Shown here: positions 1-12,586 of the stretch, piece after piece | Layout of the letters: each line of letters opens with the position of its first letter | How positions within the stretch are numbered: position 1 is the first letter of the stretch | Origin: Anabas testudineus | Taxonomy: Eukaryota > Chordata > Actinopteri > Anabantiformes > Anabantidae | Assembly (NCBI RefSeq): GCF_900324465.2 | Contig: NC_046611.1 | Coordinates: forward strand, 23,922,443-23,986,442 | Reading direction: 5' to 3' | Length of the DNA stretch: 64,000 nt | The notes under the pieces: generated by a model | Databases searched by the model: none | Seen by the model: the letters and a program-made list of their open reading frames with translations, nothing else | Told to the model about the DNA's origin: nothing | Translations under genes and position numbers: made by a program

Positions 1-439
1 ATTTTCTGCTCGTTTTCTCTTCACTTGGATGACAGTCACCTCCCTCAGACTGTTTTTATCTGCAGACACACCTGGGATAGTGAAGCTCAGATCTATGAAT
101 AGCAAGTCCTCTCGTCGACCCTCTTCCTGCAGGATGCTGGCCTAGCTTTTACACTCTCATTCTCAGCATCATCCCTGTCATGTTGCAAACCCTATAAAAC
201 CCACAAGTCGCTAGTGTCAGCTACTCCTTTTTGTTTTATGGCTCTTACAACATCCCCCACAAGAGCCAAATGAATTTAAAGTTATTTTAATTTTGACAAG
301 CAGTGGGACCGAGTCGCGCAAAAAAAAAAACAAAAAAAAAAACACGTTAAGCTCATCAGCAACGCCCAACTGTAGCCCCGCCTCCTCTATTAGCAACAGT
401 GCTTTCAAGCAGGGGAGTCTCCCTGTCACTCATTCTCCT

Positions 440-655
440 GGAGAAACGCTATTGGTTGATTGGCACGTCCATCGCGAGTAAAATCCTCTGCTTTGAGGTC
501 CGATTGGTGGATGAGGCTGGTGGGCGTGTCCCCGTCCTCAAAGGACTTTTTTCCCCGGAGTGTCCAGACGGGCTGGGGGGCACGGGATGGCAGCTAACAG
601 GAGTACCTAACGGGACATGCGGACGGGCTGATTTCTTCTAATATTTCAAGTGCTG
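440..655 (+). promoter_or_regulatory. wasf3: wasf3 promoter and 5' non-coding exon (predicted)
   Basis: Three inverted CCAAT boxes (ATTGG) lie at about 451, 459 and 503 in a relatively GC-rich stretch. They are followed by a good donor, CTG|GTGAGG, with the predicted exon end at 655. The next acceptor in this orientation that leads to the wasf3 start codon is at 4490-4491, so this is the best candidate for the first non-coding exon. The exact start of transcription cannot be read from the sequence. Confidence 0.55.
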
Positions 656-3600
656 GTGAGGACCTTAGTACACTTTTTACAACGACTGTTAACAGCCTTT
701 ATCCTAATGTTAAAATGTGTGTGGTTATTTCTGTTGACTGTGGTGAAATTGGTGAAAACTCAGAAGTCGACCACTGGCTGTAAGCTAGCTAACCGAGTGG
801 TCATTTAGAGCTGCCCCCAGTTGGAGGAGAACAAGCGGACCCTCCGTAGGCAAATCCCCGCTACAACATTAAATATTTCCCAGCTGATGGGTAACCAGAA
901 ACCTATTCTGGTACAGATGATTGTTATTGTGTGTGCAGCGGCGTGTTATTCAGTTCCGGCTGGTTGAATTTAGGATTGAAAGTGGCAGTAATTCACCGGA
1001 ACCGGGGTGGATGAACAGATGTGGGTCAGTCGATCAGTAACGGGAAGCGACGGTGCGGAACAGTGATTGATGGAGGGGGGCCATTAGTTCAGAGTGTGTG
1101 GATAAATGGAAAATCTGTGGCATCGAAATAGTACATAACTTTAGCATGTCCCTACGATGATAACACTCACAAATGGTGAACTGGAAATACAAATTAAGTG
1201 TTGAATAATTAAACATCATTAGTTTCTATGAATGCGTCTAGTTATTAGGATTACATCCTCCACATTTTGGAGGCACTGATGACTGAGTGACATACAGTAA
1301 TTATAAAACGGATCACACACACACACACACACACATGCTTGTGTACCACATCTGACCAGTTTAATTCATGTCAAGATTGCAGCATCTGTAGGTTTTATCC
1401 TGAAATGCTGAAAAAGTCTGTTACTTTACTCCTCAGTTTCCATTACTTGATTGAAGGATTACTCCATCAACTCCCTGATAGATTGTTAAAATCTACACCA
1501 TAATGGCTTTTCTGCACCCTTTAATATTCACTTTTACATCACCATCAGTGTTTCACCCTGAGTAAAATTGGATCAAGACGACATTCCTGGACAGTCACAA
1601 CACTTTTTTTTCTACGTCATATATAGGGCATTGTGATCTGACGTAATCCAGGCTGCATTTTTCATAACATCAGAACAAGCAAAACGGCGTGCAACAAGAA
1701 GCTGTACTCAGCTCATAAATCTGTAATGACTCTATCAGATCTTAATGGAGTTCTCACATCTGTAGTAAAGGCTTCTACGTCTGTGTGTTAGTGTAGAGAT
1801 GTGGGCAGCTTTCAGGAGTCACAAGGGGAAGTGTGTTTTACCCTGGACACAGCCACAACCTCGCCCATGGAGGATCAAAGACATTTTTGCTGTTGATGAG
1901 ACTGTTAAGATGCCTTTAATGGGACATTTGAGAGGCTACCTGGTGTGTTTCTGTGTGTTTGCACATGTTTGTATACTTGAATAGCTGAGTGGACATGTTG
2001 GGTTATAATAATTAGCATCCAAACACACAACATAAAGGAAGAGTGAGAAATATTAAGCATGTGGATGAGAATCTAGGTTTAAAAGCATAATCTAATAAAT
2101 TCTTTGCTGGTGCTCTGATTGAGACTCTCTCTGCTCTCTTTCTCTCTGAGAGAGTGGTGGATGAAGGAGGAGCGCTTGCTTGCTACGCTTTTATTGCGAC
2201 AGTACAGGGGGGCCTTAAAGAAGGTTGAAGAGGGGGGAGGTGGAGGGGGTTGGGGAGGATGCATGGGGGAGCTAGTGCTGTTGCCGTGTGAACGAAGATC
2301 TATTGTCCCGGGAACCTTTCAGTGGCTTCCCTGAGGTCCCTGTTCCTACCCCTCCCCCTACCCAATAGACTCTTTCTCCCTCAAACACATAAACACACAC
2401 ATTCACACACTTTGTCCACTTCTGAATGTTACACACATTTTCCTCTCTGTCTCCCACTGTCTTGCTTCTATCACACACTCACATCCCACTTGGTGTCTCT
2501 CACATGCATCCTCTTTCGCCTCCACTTTCCTCTCATTTCTCACATGCAGACAAGGCCCGTCCCCCCTCCCGGTCACCCCCCTCCGGTCCCTCACTCATTA
2601 TTTCGCCTCATTGGTGTGATTGTCATGCCAGCCAGGCAGTAAAAGCAAAAACATGTAATCTTCTCATTTGCATCACCTCCTTCTTCTTCAACAAGAAGCA
2701 CCATGTTTCCAAAATGTTTATGCAGACTGCTAAGCCAAAACAGCACTTTTGCACAAAACCTTATTGACTGCATTCAGTTTCCTTTGCTACATCATGCTGG
2801 TGTAATTTTACCCTTTTGTTTTCTCTTACTGGCGTCAGGCTGTTGTGGTTTGCAGGGGGCCGCTAGCTGAGAAAACAAGGCCAGATGAGGAATCAGCTGC
2901 TGGGAATTGGCCTCGGTGAACAGAAATGTCTCTTTTCTGTCTTGGACAGCTGTAACGACACAATCTGTAATTACAGTAGTTTCCTGCTGAGACACTCAAC
3001 TTTTTCTTGCTTTGTTAATGATTATTGTATTGAGGATGTAACCTCATCTTTTTATAGCGATAGACACAACAAATACAGGGTGACTATTTAAAGCAAAATA
3101 AAAAGCCAGTATTTTGTAGGTGTAATTATTATTTTTTTATTTGTTTTCCATGAATATTATCACTTATTTTTGTGGTCATTAATGAATACCTGCAAGAACC
3201 AAAAACATGGGGGGTTGTATTTCTGATACCTGTCATCTATTTTTAGTCTTCTGTCCGACTGCCAGAGCTCCTGTGTACCTCCAACCTGCTTTTCTCTGAA
3301 GTCCTTTTTTGTTTTGGTGAAGCTGCACAGTAAAGCTCAACTAACAAACCGTAACTTAGAATGGATCCTTTGACTGAAGAGGCTAAAAATTGTGTGTGAA
3401 AGTTTTCACTGCAATAGGGCTTGTGCATATTTCCATCTGTCTGTGTGTTTGTCCTCCCCGTTGCTTCTTGAGACTTGGCAGTATTGTTCTGGCCTAGAGT
3501 TTGGACAGGAAGGCGAGATGTGACACAGGGAGGACCAGGAAACAGGAGCCATGCTCAGAACTCAAAAACAGGAAGCAGGAAGAACTGGTGATAAGATGGC

Positions 3601-4491
3601 TGCCCCGATGCACCCTGAAATTTCTCCCGCTCCGCGTAATTGTCTGTAGTGCTTTGAACAACATAGAGTTCAGAGTGTCTGATCAAAGTCACTCAGGATT
3701 GTATATAGTTGATCAAGTTCAAAGTTTCTATGTGTGGGCGTCTATTCTGTGGAGAAAGTGACAAAGCACGCATTTGGAACATTTTGTTTATTGATTCAGC
3801 TACGATTATTTATCAGCACTTGTTTTTGACGATGGCATGGTCCATAATTTTCTGTGTTTTTGGTGTTGACTACATCCATGAATCTGTTTGTGTCAGGATT
3901 CCAGCTGGGCTGGTGACAAGCTGGCCTAGGATTAGCTGGCACACTGTATCTTCCTATCCCTAATGCCTTAATCTCTCTGTTGGTTGCCACAAGTCTTCTG
4001 GCTCTGGGATACTGTTGGTCATCACTGACAGTGCTCCAATGTGTTTGTTTGTATATACCTAAAGGTACAGAAGATAGACACCACTATCTTACCATAAAAC
4101 GATGCCCATATAAAAAATGCTTCTCAAAAACAAAGTTCGGAAAAATTATGTTCCTAGAACTTAATTTGAAATGACACACAGGGAAGTTATATTTATTGCA
4201 GGGTTATTGCTTTCGGTTATAACTTGGATTTCATGGTTCACTCGAAAATCACACAGAGCACAGTTGTTTATACACACACACATACACACACACACAATTT
4301 CTAGCCTATTATCACAAGAGTTGTACAGATAAATGAACCTCCCAGCTTTGTACCAGATGTGTACAGTCATGTGCGTGTCAACAGTTGGTGGGGGTCAAAT
4401 ATCATCTGGTCTGCTAGTTTCTCCATTGCAAACAGTGACCTCTAACTAGTATCTAAAATAATGTGTGCTTTGTTTTTATATTTCCATGCAG
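656..4491 (+). other. wasf3 first intron (predicted)
   Basis: This stretch separates the predicted 5' exon from the exon with the wasf3 start codon. It holds a CA dinucleotide run at about 1314-1335 and a T/C-rich stretch at 2340-2600. I see no coding exon; the small open frames have no splice context and no recognisable domain. Confidence 0.5.
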
Positions 4492-4515
4492 TTTGTGTCG
4501 GTGTGAGGCTTTGCC

Positions 4516-7500
4516 ATGCCGCTGGTAAAGAGGAATATCGAGCCCCGCCACCTCTGCCGAGGGCAGCTCCCTGAGGGCATCGGCAGTGAACTGGAGTGTG
4601 TGATGAACAACACACTCTCTGCCATCATCCGTCAGCTCAGCAGCCTAAGTAAGACACACACACGCACACCAAAATGTAGACAAAGACAGACTTGCAAAGT
4701 CTGTCTTTATCTGTCTTTGAACAAAAAAGACAATAACTGGCTCAAATTGAATCGTAAATTGTGTAAAAAAAAAAAAGAAAAAGAAATGAAGTATCCTTAG
4801 GCTATAATCCCACTAACTTCAGCATGACTGCTGTCTACACTGTATATGTGTGCCGTCTTTGTAGCAGGACAAGATCACATGCATTCATCGTTAATCCTGA
4901 AGCTGTGATTGATTTGGGCGTTGTCATAGCTACAGGGCCTGGGGTCACTGGGCCTGCAGAGGGCTTACAGTGGCCTCACACTGTAACATGGAGGGTTGAA
5001 AAGTAATCCTTTCAGAAAGCTCTGCAAAAATGAATGTGTCTGCTCCACTGTGTGCATGTGTTAGTGCAGATAATACTCTTTTGGTGTGTATTTGAGGATG
5101 TTCATGTCAGTGTACTTATGTATGTATGACCAGATGTTTGTTAACTGTGTTTGTGCTGAGAACTGTGTAGGATTGATTGTTTTGCTCATCTTCCACTCTC
5201 ATGCTACCGTTTCATAACCCTGTCAGCTGTGTGCTATGTGTTGTCATTTCACAGTAGCCCTTGGCCCATTTCCTCTCTCACAGTAACTTTGTTGAGAGTT
5301 TATGCTGTATAGTTCAAAGGGACTACAGAAGCACATTTAAACCAGTCCTTTTCGCTGTTAACCCTTCTGGCCAAGTCATATCCCTTTGCTGTCTGCCTCT
5401 TATTGTGTCAAGTTCCTGTGTAGGGAGTGGGCCTTTCCACAACAGCTGTGTGGGTTAAATATAAATTCTTGCACAGGCCTGGCAGAGTATTTCTTCAGAC
5501 TAAATACACTAAGCGTGTCTGTATACACATGTATGTGTCCGTAAGAATCCTCAAGAGAGGAGGTCAGAGTTGATGGGCCTCAGCGTTCTAGCTCTGTGAT
5601 TCTTCCTTCCTCTAAATATTGTTCCTGCAGCCCATCCTGTCAGCAGGAGCGACAGAAATAGCCCTTGGCGTGTGTTTGTGTGGGTTAGGCATACCACCTT
5701 TTTACACACAGTGTTTTATAGTTAAACTACTCTGACTGGCTTTTAACCTGTTGGCTTCCAGTGGAGGATTTTTTTATATTATTCTCTTTTTAGTGTGACC
5801 TACATCCCAGTATTTACTACAGACTAGATGTCTGCTGCAGTCATTTGGCTCATTTAATGTGCTATATAATGCTCCACTCTCCACTTTTCACTGTCACACC
5901 TGGAAAATAAGGACTCTTTTTTGTTGATTATATCTTTGCCTTCAACATAAACACCATACCCAATGGGAACCAATGGGAAGCTCCATAATCAACACCAAGA
6001 AGGTGAAAGCGCTAATCACTGACTTCAGGAAGTCCACCATCACCACCCACATCCACATCAAATGCACTATGGATAAGCAAATCGCCAGTTTTCATTTGCA
6101 AGTGTTCTTGCTTAGTGTATAAGTGTAGTATAAAAACCGTACAACCTGAAGGGCCCTGATAGCCTACTGGTTATTGCACATGCCATGTAACCACAATGTC
6201 CTTAGTTTGAGTCCGGCTGAAGACCTTTTTTGCAGAAACCCCCCCTCTCTCTTACCCTATCATCCTATTTTAATTTGCCTCTCTATTATAAAACTATCAG
6301 ATAAAGGCTAAACTGCTAAAAAATATCTTAGGCAGAAAGCATAACATATTCACAGGAAACACAGTTTAATGAGAGGGCTGTCACAGACCCCACTCATAGA
6401 CTCCTTAACCCCCACAACCAGTCCTGAGGTTCACGGATGACTGCCTTACTAACTAACTAACTGATGGTCACCTGTTGTAATATCATAAAGTGCTGGGTTT
6501 AGCGTTGCGTGGGCTGAACAGAGTGGATTGATGTGAGTCTCATAATAGTGCTAGGTAACAAAATGATAACATCACGAGATTTTGAGCTTGCATGGCTATC
6601 ATTTATTAATGCGGAATGTTTCTATATGGAGCCGTATGAGACTGCATTTCCGGCACAGGCTCTTAAGATTCCAGCTTTGCATTGTGTCACATTACCATTA
6701 TATTGATCAAACTTCAGTCCATGTGGCTCCAGCTAATTATATCAAGTATCTGTCTTTCTCTCAAATTTCCTGTTTCTTTCTCTTTGTATTGTTCCTCTCC
6801 AGGTAAACATGCGGAGGATATATTTGGCGAGCTATTTAATGAGGCCAACACCTTCTACCTGCGTGCCAACTCTCTCCAGGACCGCATAGACCGGTTGGCC
6901 GTCAAGGTTACTCAGCTAGACTCCACTGTGGAGGAAGGTGGGTTAGAGACTACTGGGATAATGGGAAACCATGTCAGTGCAGTCCTTGTTGTCTTCCATT
7001 TTCCAAATGGAAACATTCAGTCATTTGTTTGCTTTCCCTTTTTGTGTTTTCAGTTTCTCTGCAAGACATCAACATGAGGAAAGCCTTCAAGAGCTCCACC
7101 ACTCAGGACCAGCAGGTGGTATCCAAGAGCAGCGTGCCCACTCCTGTCAGAGAGATGTACAATGTGAGCGACAAGCCTCCGCCACTCAGCATCCTCTCAC
7201 CATACAGGTTGGTGCATTTGATGCATACTGTGAGTATTACTTGAAGGTGTTTGGAAGCAAAGCCTAATTGATACTTGGCAAAATGGACATTCAGTTTTAT
7301 ATAAAATAAAGTTGATGATCTGTATTTACAGTAAATGTAGTTTGCAAAAGTGAACTACATTTGCTGCTTATTTCACAAAAGTAAGCAAATTTAGTTATTA
7401 TTACTATATGTATTGTTAGGAAGTACTGAAAAAAGATTGTTTGTACTGGTTTTCCATCATAATTTGGCCAGTGTGACTGTAAAAATGTCTCAAAAGGCTT

Positions 7501-10500
7501 AACTGCAACTGTGAACTATGCAGAAATCCTTTTTTAAAGCTCTTAAATTCTTGCTTTCTGACCTACATTCACAGTAAAGCAGCGGATTTCTTACTGCTAT
7601 GTGGTAGCTGCTTTTATGCAGTGTGTTTTCCATTACTTGGGGTGCATTACATATTTAACATGGCCAGCTCCAGTGGGAATCCAACTCCTAAACCCTACTA
7701 CACAGCAGACTTTTCTCTCTCTTTCTCCAGTCTTTATGTCTCTGTCTTTCAATTTTTTCATCTTGTCATTTCCAGTTATGCTGTCTGTGATAAGAGTGCA
7801 GGATACTAACTTATAATTTCAACCTCGTTCTTCCATGAGCCTGCTCCACTTTTGTAATATTCATAGCTGCACTTCTTTTAGTCCTCTCTTCTTCATCTTC
7901 CAAAAAATGACTCAATGTGTCTCTCAGTGCATTGTCACTTAAATAAGGACAATGCACTGACACTAATTCATACGGTTTCTCTATATTTGTTAACCTCTCT
8001 CACTCTCTCTCTCACTCTCTGTAGGGATGACCACAAGGAAGCACTTAAGTTCTACACTGACCCCTCTTACTTCTTTGACCTGTGGAAGGAAAAGATGCTG
8101 CAGGATACAGAGGACAAGAGGAAAGAAAAGAGAAAGCAGAAGGTACAGTTATGTCATCAGGATCTCACAGTTCATGCTTTGGTTTATTATTCCAGTCAGT
8201 TTTGGTCAAACTTTAATATTTTACTAGTTCTTTATTCTCAATTAATTCAATTCCATTTTTATTTGTGTAGCACCAAATCACAAACAACGTTTAAGGTTTA
8301 AGGCCTTACAAAATACAATTATATATATTTCCTCTTTCATCTAGGAGCAGCGGCGTTGTGTGGATGGGACATTGCAGAGGGAGGTAAAGAAGGTCCGCAA
8401 GGCAAGAAACCGTCGGCAAGAGTGGAACATGATGGCTCTGGATAAAGAGTTGAGGCCGGACCATCGACACACCATACACCGAGACAGAGGGACTTCCTCT
8501 GAGGGCTCAATGTCGCCAGAGAACAGGTAGGTGAACACACACACTGGTACGTTTCTTCATTTTCATCAAAAGATATATTATATATAGTAACAAGTTAATT
8601 TACCCATAATTTATGCAGTCAGGAGCTTCTCATTCCTTAAACAGCCATGTTAGAGGACACATCCTGTGGTCTTGGAAAAGATGTTAATCTGTTTCAGAAG
8701 CGTCAAATTATTTGCTTGAATCAATCAAAGAAAACATCTAAAGAGACTAATGAAACTACTAAAACTGGGTTAAGAACTGTCCAACGGAAGAAGGTCATGT
8801 GGTCTGTTGAGTCCAGATTTACCCTGTTCCAGAGGGATGGAAGCATCAGAGTAAAAACAGAGGCAGGTGAGGTGATGGACCCATCATGCCGAGTGCCTAC
8901 TGAACAAGCCTGTGGGGGCAGTCCTGTGATCTGGAGTTGCTGCAGTTTTTTTAGGTCTAGTTTCAGCAAACTTATGTGTCCAAAGAATGAGGTCAGCTGA
9001 CTTCCTGAATATACTGATGGCACAAGTCCAGACCTTAACCCTATTGGGAATCCTTGGGATGTGCTGGACAAGACTTTGTGCAGCAGTCCGACTCTCCCAT
9101 CATCAATACGTGACCTTAGAAAAAAATGTGTGCTAATAAATAAATAAATTATTAATTAAGATAAAGGCGGTCCAAAGAAATATTAGTGTGTGATTTTTAT
9201 TTATTTATTTATTTATTTTTGGTGGGCAGTGTATGAGTCATATTAGTTCAGTGACAGATGCCATTTAATGAACTATATTATTTGTTTTATTATATATTTT
9301 AGGGGCCATGGCCCTGATCAGCACCACTACCCCAACACCATGAACCACGCTGGCCACGCCCATACCTACTCTGGCCCCCCACCCAGCGCCTTGGCTGCCC
9401 AGATGGCTGCAGGACACGCTGTCCGTGGAGGAGGTGAACATGACAACAGAAGCAGGGCTATGATGGCCTATCAGGGTGGGACACTGGGCCGCGCTCACCA
9501 CCATCAAGTGCCACTGCCTCCTCCACCCATTGAGGCAATGAATGGTGGTTCCATGTCCCTTCCACCAGTGGACTATAGGTAATATAAGAATATATAGACT
9601 GTAATTTAAGATTGTGGCAAACCTACATTTATGTTTATATTCTATGTAATCATATTCTGTATTTACATTCTATTCCAACATATTTTATGTTTTATTATAG
9701 TTTTTTTTTGTAAAAATATAAAAAACATATTACACAATATTGTGTATACACACGTAAATAAGCATCACAGCATTATTAATTCCTTAATCACATTTTCTAT
9801 ATACATATCTTCTGCAACCCACTCTGTAATTGTTGATAATTTAGTATTTTACTTTTTTGTCTGTGTCTTTTTGAGACTGTTATCTAGTACAGGCTTTTAA
9901 TTAAGATTAATTTAAGTATTAGAAATGTTACTTGTTTTACTGCCAGAAATGCAAATGTAATTAAAAACTGCTAAATACCTCAGGCAGGCCAGTGTTCAAA
10001 TGTAAACTCTAAGCTATTGCTGCCACCTAGTGGATCAGTGTCTTTATCTCAAATTGTGATGACTGTTGAAGTATATTTTTATTAATCTACTAATTCTCTT
10101 TTATTCTGTCTTTCTTGCAGTATGGATGGTTACGCCAACACTGGTCCTCCTCCCCCTCCTCCAGCCCCTCTTATTCCTTCTTCTCAGACTGCCTTTGCCT
10201 CACCACCTGGAGGTCCTATGCCTCCTGGGCCAATGGCTGGCGCAGGCGGCTACGCTCCACCTCCGCCACCTGTATCTGGGGCCTTGGCAGCTCCACCCCC
10301 TCCTGGTCCTCCACCTCCTCCCATTGCAGCTGGTGCCTCCCACTCTACAACCCACAAGATGTCCTCCGCTACACCTGCTGAGAGCACAGTGGTCAATGAT
10401 GCCCGCAGTGATCTTCTGGCTGCTATACGTATGGGTAAGAGCTGTGCCGTACATATGTTTCTGTCGCATTTTATGCACATATATATCTTCTCTAGAACAT

Positions 10501-11824
10501 TAGGCATTTATATTTTTTACCTCAAAACCACCAACAAAAAATGCACTTACACATATCAGTACCTAATTACAATTTTCTTCATTTATCCATAACCTTGCAT
10601 AACCATAATTATCATAGACTGAGGGAGATTGAGGGAGATCTGTGCAATGCAACAGACAGTTATAGCATCAGGAATAAATAAACAAACACTTCAAGAATTA
10701 CCTTCAATAATTGAAATGCTCAGGATTATAATTCTGACCACAAACACATCCTATGCTCCTGTCCATTTGGAGTACATTTAAAAAAACAGTGCAGGTTGGG
10801 AACATCTTGTAGTTAGGAGTTAGCAATTATGGAACCAGTGAAAGGAGACAGGAGTTATGGATTAGAGCCACTCTTAACTAATTACAACACAAAAACTGCA
10901 AGCATCCTGCAACTTTACTTATGATATAAAAAAAACTCTGCATACCAGTATGATTATACTGGATCATCCCAGATGTGAAGTACAGTTGAGGGAACATCAT
11001 GATTTGGAGCTGCTTTGCTGCCTTTGGGCCTGGATGATTTTCTATCCTTAAGAGGAAAATTACTTCCAATTTTTAAATGGATCCTGCAGGAAAATGGCCA
11101 CCAGCTGACGCTTTGTATATGTTGGGTAATAAAGCAGAAGAATGACCTAAAAACTGAAGGAAATCTATTACAAAATGGCTTTAAGCTACGATTTGCCTTT
11201 TGGAGTGGCCCAGATGCTGTGGAATGGCCTCCAGAGATGTTCAGACCAGATGTCCTAATGGTTGAGCTGAAGCAGTTCTGTAAGGAACAATTAATGTTGT
11301 GCAAGTCTGAGGTTATTGTTACCAAAGGTGGTTTAACCAGTTATTAAATCCAAAGGTTCACTTAATTTTTCCACCAGCAGTATGATTTACTTTACTACAT
11401 TTAGTAAAGACATGTAAAATTGTAATTGTGTGTAATTAGCTTAAGCACGTTGCGTTTATATGCACCGATGAGTATTAGATCAAATAAATGCTGAAAACCA
11501 GATTCAGCTTATTATTTTTATATGAAATGTGTCGGGTGATAGATGAAAACATTCACAATGATGTTAACTTTCAAAAAGAGAGTGATGAAAATCAAGCAGT
11601 TAATCAGGAACACACCACACCCTACTTAACACAAAACATGGATTTACCCTCCACTTTGTCCTGCAGGTATCCAGCTGAAGAAGGTGCAGGAGCAGCAGGA
11701 ACAGCAGGCAAAGAGAGAACCAGTTGGAAATGACGTGGCCACCATACTGTCGCGGCGCATCGCTGTGGAATACTCCGACTCTGAGGATGATTCGGAGTTG
11801 GAGGAGAACGATTGGTCGGATTAA
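4516..11824 (+). CDS. wasf3: WAVE3-type actin nucleation-promoting factor (WASF3)
   Basis: Predicted subunit of the WAVE regulatory complex, which relays Rac signals to Arp2/3 at the leading edge. Coding exons are 4516-4648, 6803-6937, 7054-7207, 8025-8142, 8345-8526, 9303-9578, 10121-10434 and 11667-11824. All use GT-AG sites and the phases close to 489 residues, near the usual WASF3 length. The N-terminal WAVE homology domain begins [14 protein letters not shown] and includes the helix with [15 protein letters not shown] basic stretch ([13 protein letters not shown]) follows near residues 195-230, then a long proline-rich region. The WH2 motif ([18 protein letters not shown], about 423-441) spans the last intron, and the acidic tail ends in ENDWSD. 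The tyrosine in FYTDPSYFF corresponds to the Abl-target region known in WASF3. Family membership is certain. The choice of WASF3 over WASF1/2 rests on sequence similarity and on gpr12 and usp12 as neighbours. Which duplicate (a or b) is not determinable here. Confidence 0.96.
5930..6085 (+). mobile_element. LINE reverse-transcriptase fragment
   Basis: In the second wasf3 intron, translation gives a run like [15 protein letters not shown]. It resembles the segment of non-LTR reverse transcriptases that commonly reads NxxKTKExIVDFR. Only about 150 bases are recognisable, so this is a 5'- and 3'-truncated relic. The exact LINE clade cannot be fixed. Confidence 0.5.
6150..6332 (+). mobile_element. 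tRNA-derived SINE, copy 1
   Basis: A tRNA-like head has an A-box-like TAGCCTACTGG near 6160 and a B-box-like GTTTGAGTCC near 6205. A CT-rich body and a tail with AAGGCTAAACTGCTAAAAAA follow. The same order of motifs occurs at 24357-24505 in usp12, which supports a dispersed family. Confidence 0.7.
8225..8312 (+). repeat. Short dispersed repeat (family with 60237 and 63030)
   Basis: The core reads TTTATTTGTGTAGCACCAAATCACAA and is followed by a diverged 'AAGG...TTACA' segment. The same core, in the same orientation, recurs at 60255-60310 and 63035-63090. It lies directly before the acceptor of wasf3 exon 8345-8526. Confidence 0.6.
8640..9233 (+). mobile_element. Degenerate Tc1/mariner DNA transposon
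   Basis: The transposase relic reads on the plus strand. It includes [18 protein letters not shown], where the family has WSDESxF, so the first catalytic Asp is replaced by Val. [18 protein letters not shown] follows, and further on SPDLNPI, which carries the second catalytic Asp. Frames are interrupted. The right end GGTGGGCAGTG followed by TA at 9232-9233 looks like a Tc1-type terminal repeat with its TA target. I cannot find a matching left end, so the copy is probably 5'-truncated. It sits in the intron between wasf3 exons 8345-8526 and 9303-9578. Confidence 0.85.
10690..11390 (+). mobile_element. Second Tc1/mariner-like DNA transposon remnant
   Basis: In the last wasf3 intron, one frame reads [11 protein letters not shown], like the conserved VWGCFxAxGPG region of Tc1 transposases. 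Downstream bases encode ELKQFC, and a typical 3' tail near 11355-11380 has GGTTCACTTAATTTTTCCACC. The reading frame is broken in several places. The sequence differs from the 8640-9233 element, so this is another family of the same superfamily. Confidence 0.65.
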
Positions 11825-12580
11825 CTTGGAAAAATGGGATAAGCACGGAAAATAGACACACCATAGGAAGGCACAAAATAATGTGATTTCACACTCATTT
11901 GAAAGAATGCCCACTGTACCACACTAACAGGTTGTCTGAAACACATGCACATAGACACACTACACTACACCTACACACAATAACATGCTGTAGGTTGATA
12001 TAAGCTGAATGGTCCAAAACTGGAAAGAGACTAGTAATATACTGTAACGCTGACCACTATGTGAAATGCTAATATTCAGTTGGATGATTATATTTCAAAG
12101 CATTGTGAATACACCCCTGTGGATGTTTCTCTACCTATTATAACACTATAGACACCCTGTGAAGGTGCGTATTTCATGTATAGTCAAAGCTTGAGAGTTA
12201 GAAGAATTAGAAACTTTCCTCTTGAGCTAACCAATGTACTTTTTAAAGATGTTTTTACTCAAACACTTGCATAGATCATGAGGCAAGCTTTTAATGTGTA
12301 GATAACAATAACTGGAAGACAACACGGATGAGCTTGCAGTAGGTGCGGTCAATGATAAATGGATTGAGGCCACTGAATGAGTGACTGGGAAGAGTGTTCA
12401 AAATGCTGTGGTAAAGACAGATGAGAGGGTGATGTGTAAAAGTCTCATTTGTCATAAGTATGATAGCTGATTGAGCCATCTGCGCTTTGCAATCGCTCAC
12501 CTCTGTGTGGGATGGGAGGGGATGGGAGGAGGGGCCTGGGTTGTGTATATGTTAGTGTGAGCTCTGTAACCTTTGAGAAA

Positions 12581-12586
12581 AATAAA
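12581..12586 (+). terminator. wasf3: wasf3 polyadenylation signal
   Basis: AATAAA lies about 760 bases after the wasf3 stop codon. It is the clearest canonical signal on this strand before the gpr12 region, giving a 3' UTR of roughly 0.8 kb. Confidence 0.6.

Noticed and set aside
6150-6230. Functional tRNA gene suggested by A- and B-box-like motifs
   Set aside because: No cloverleaf can be drawn, and the same motif order occurs in the SINE at 24357, so it is a SINE head.
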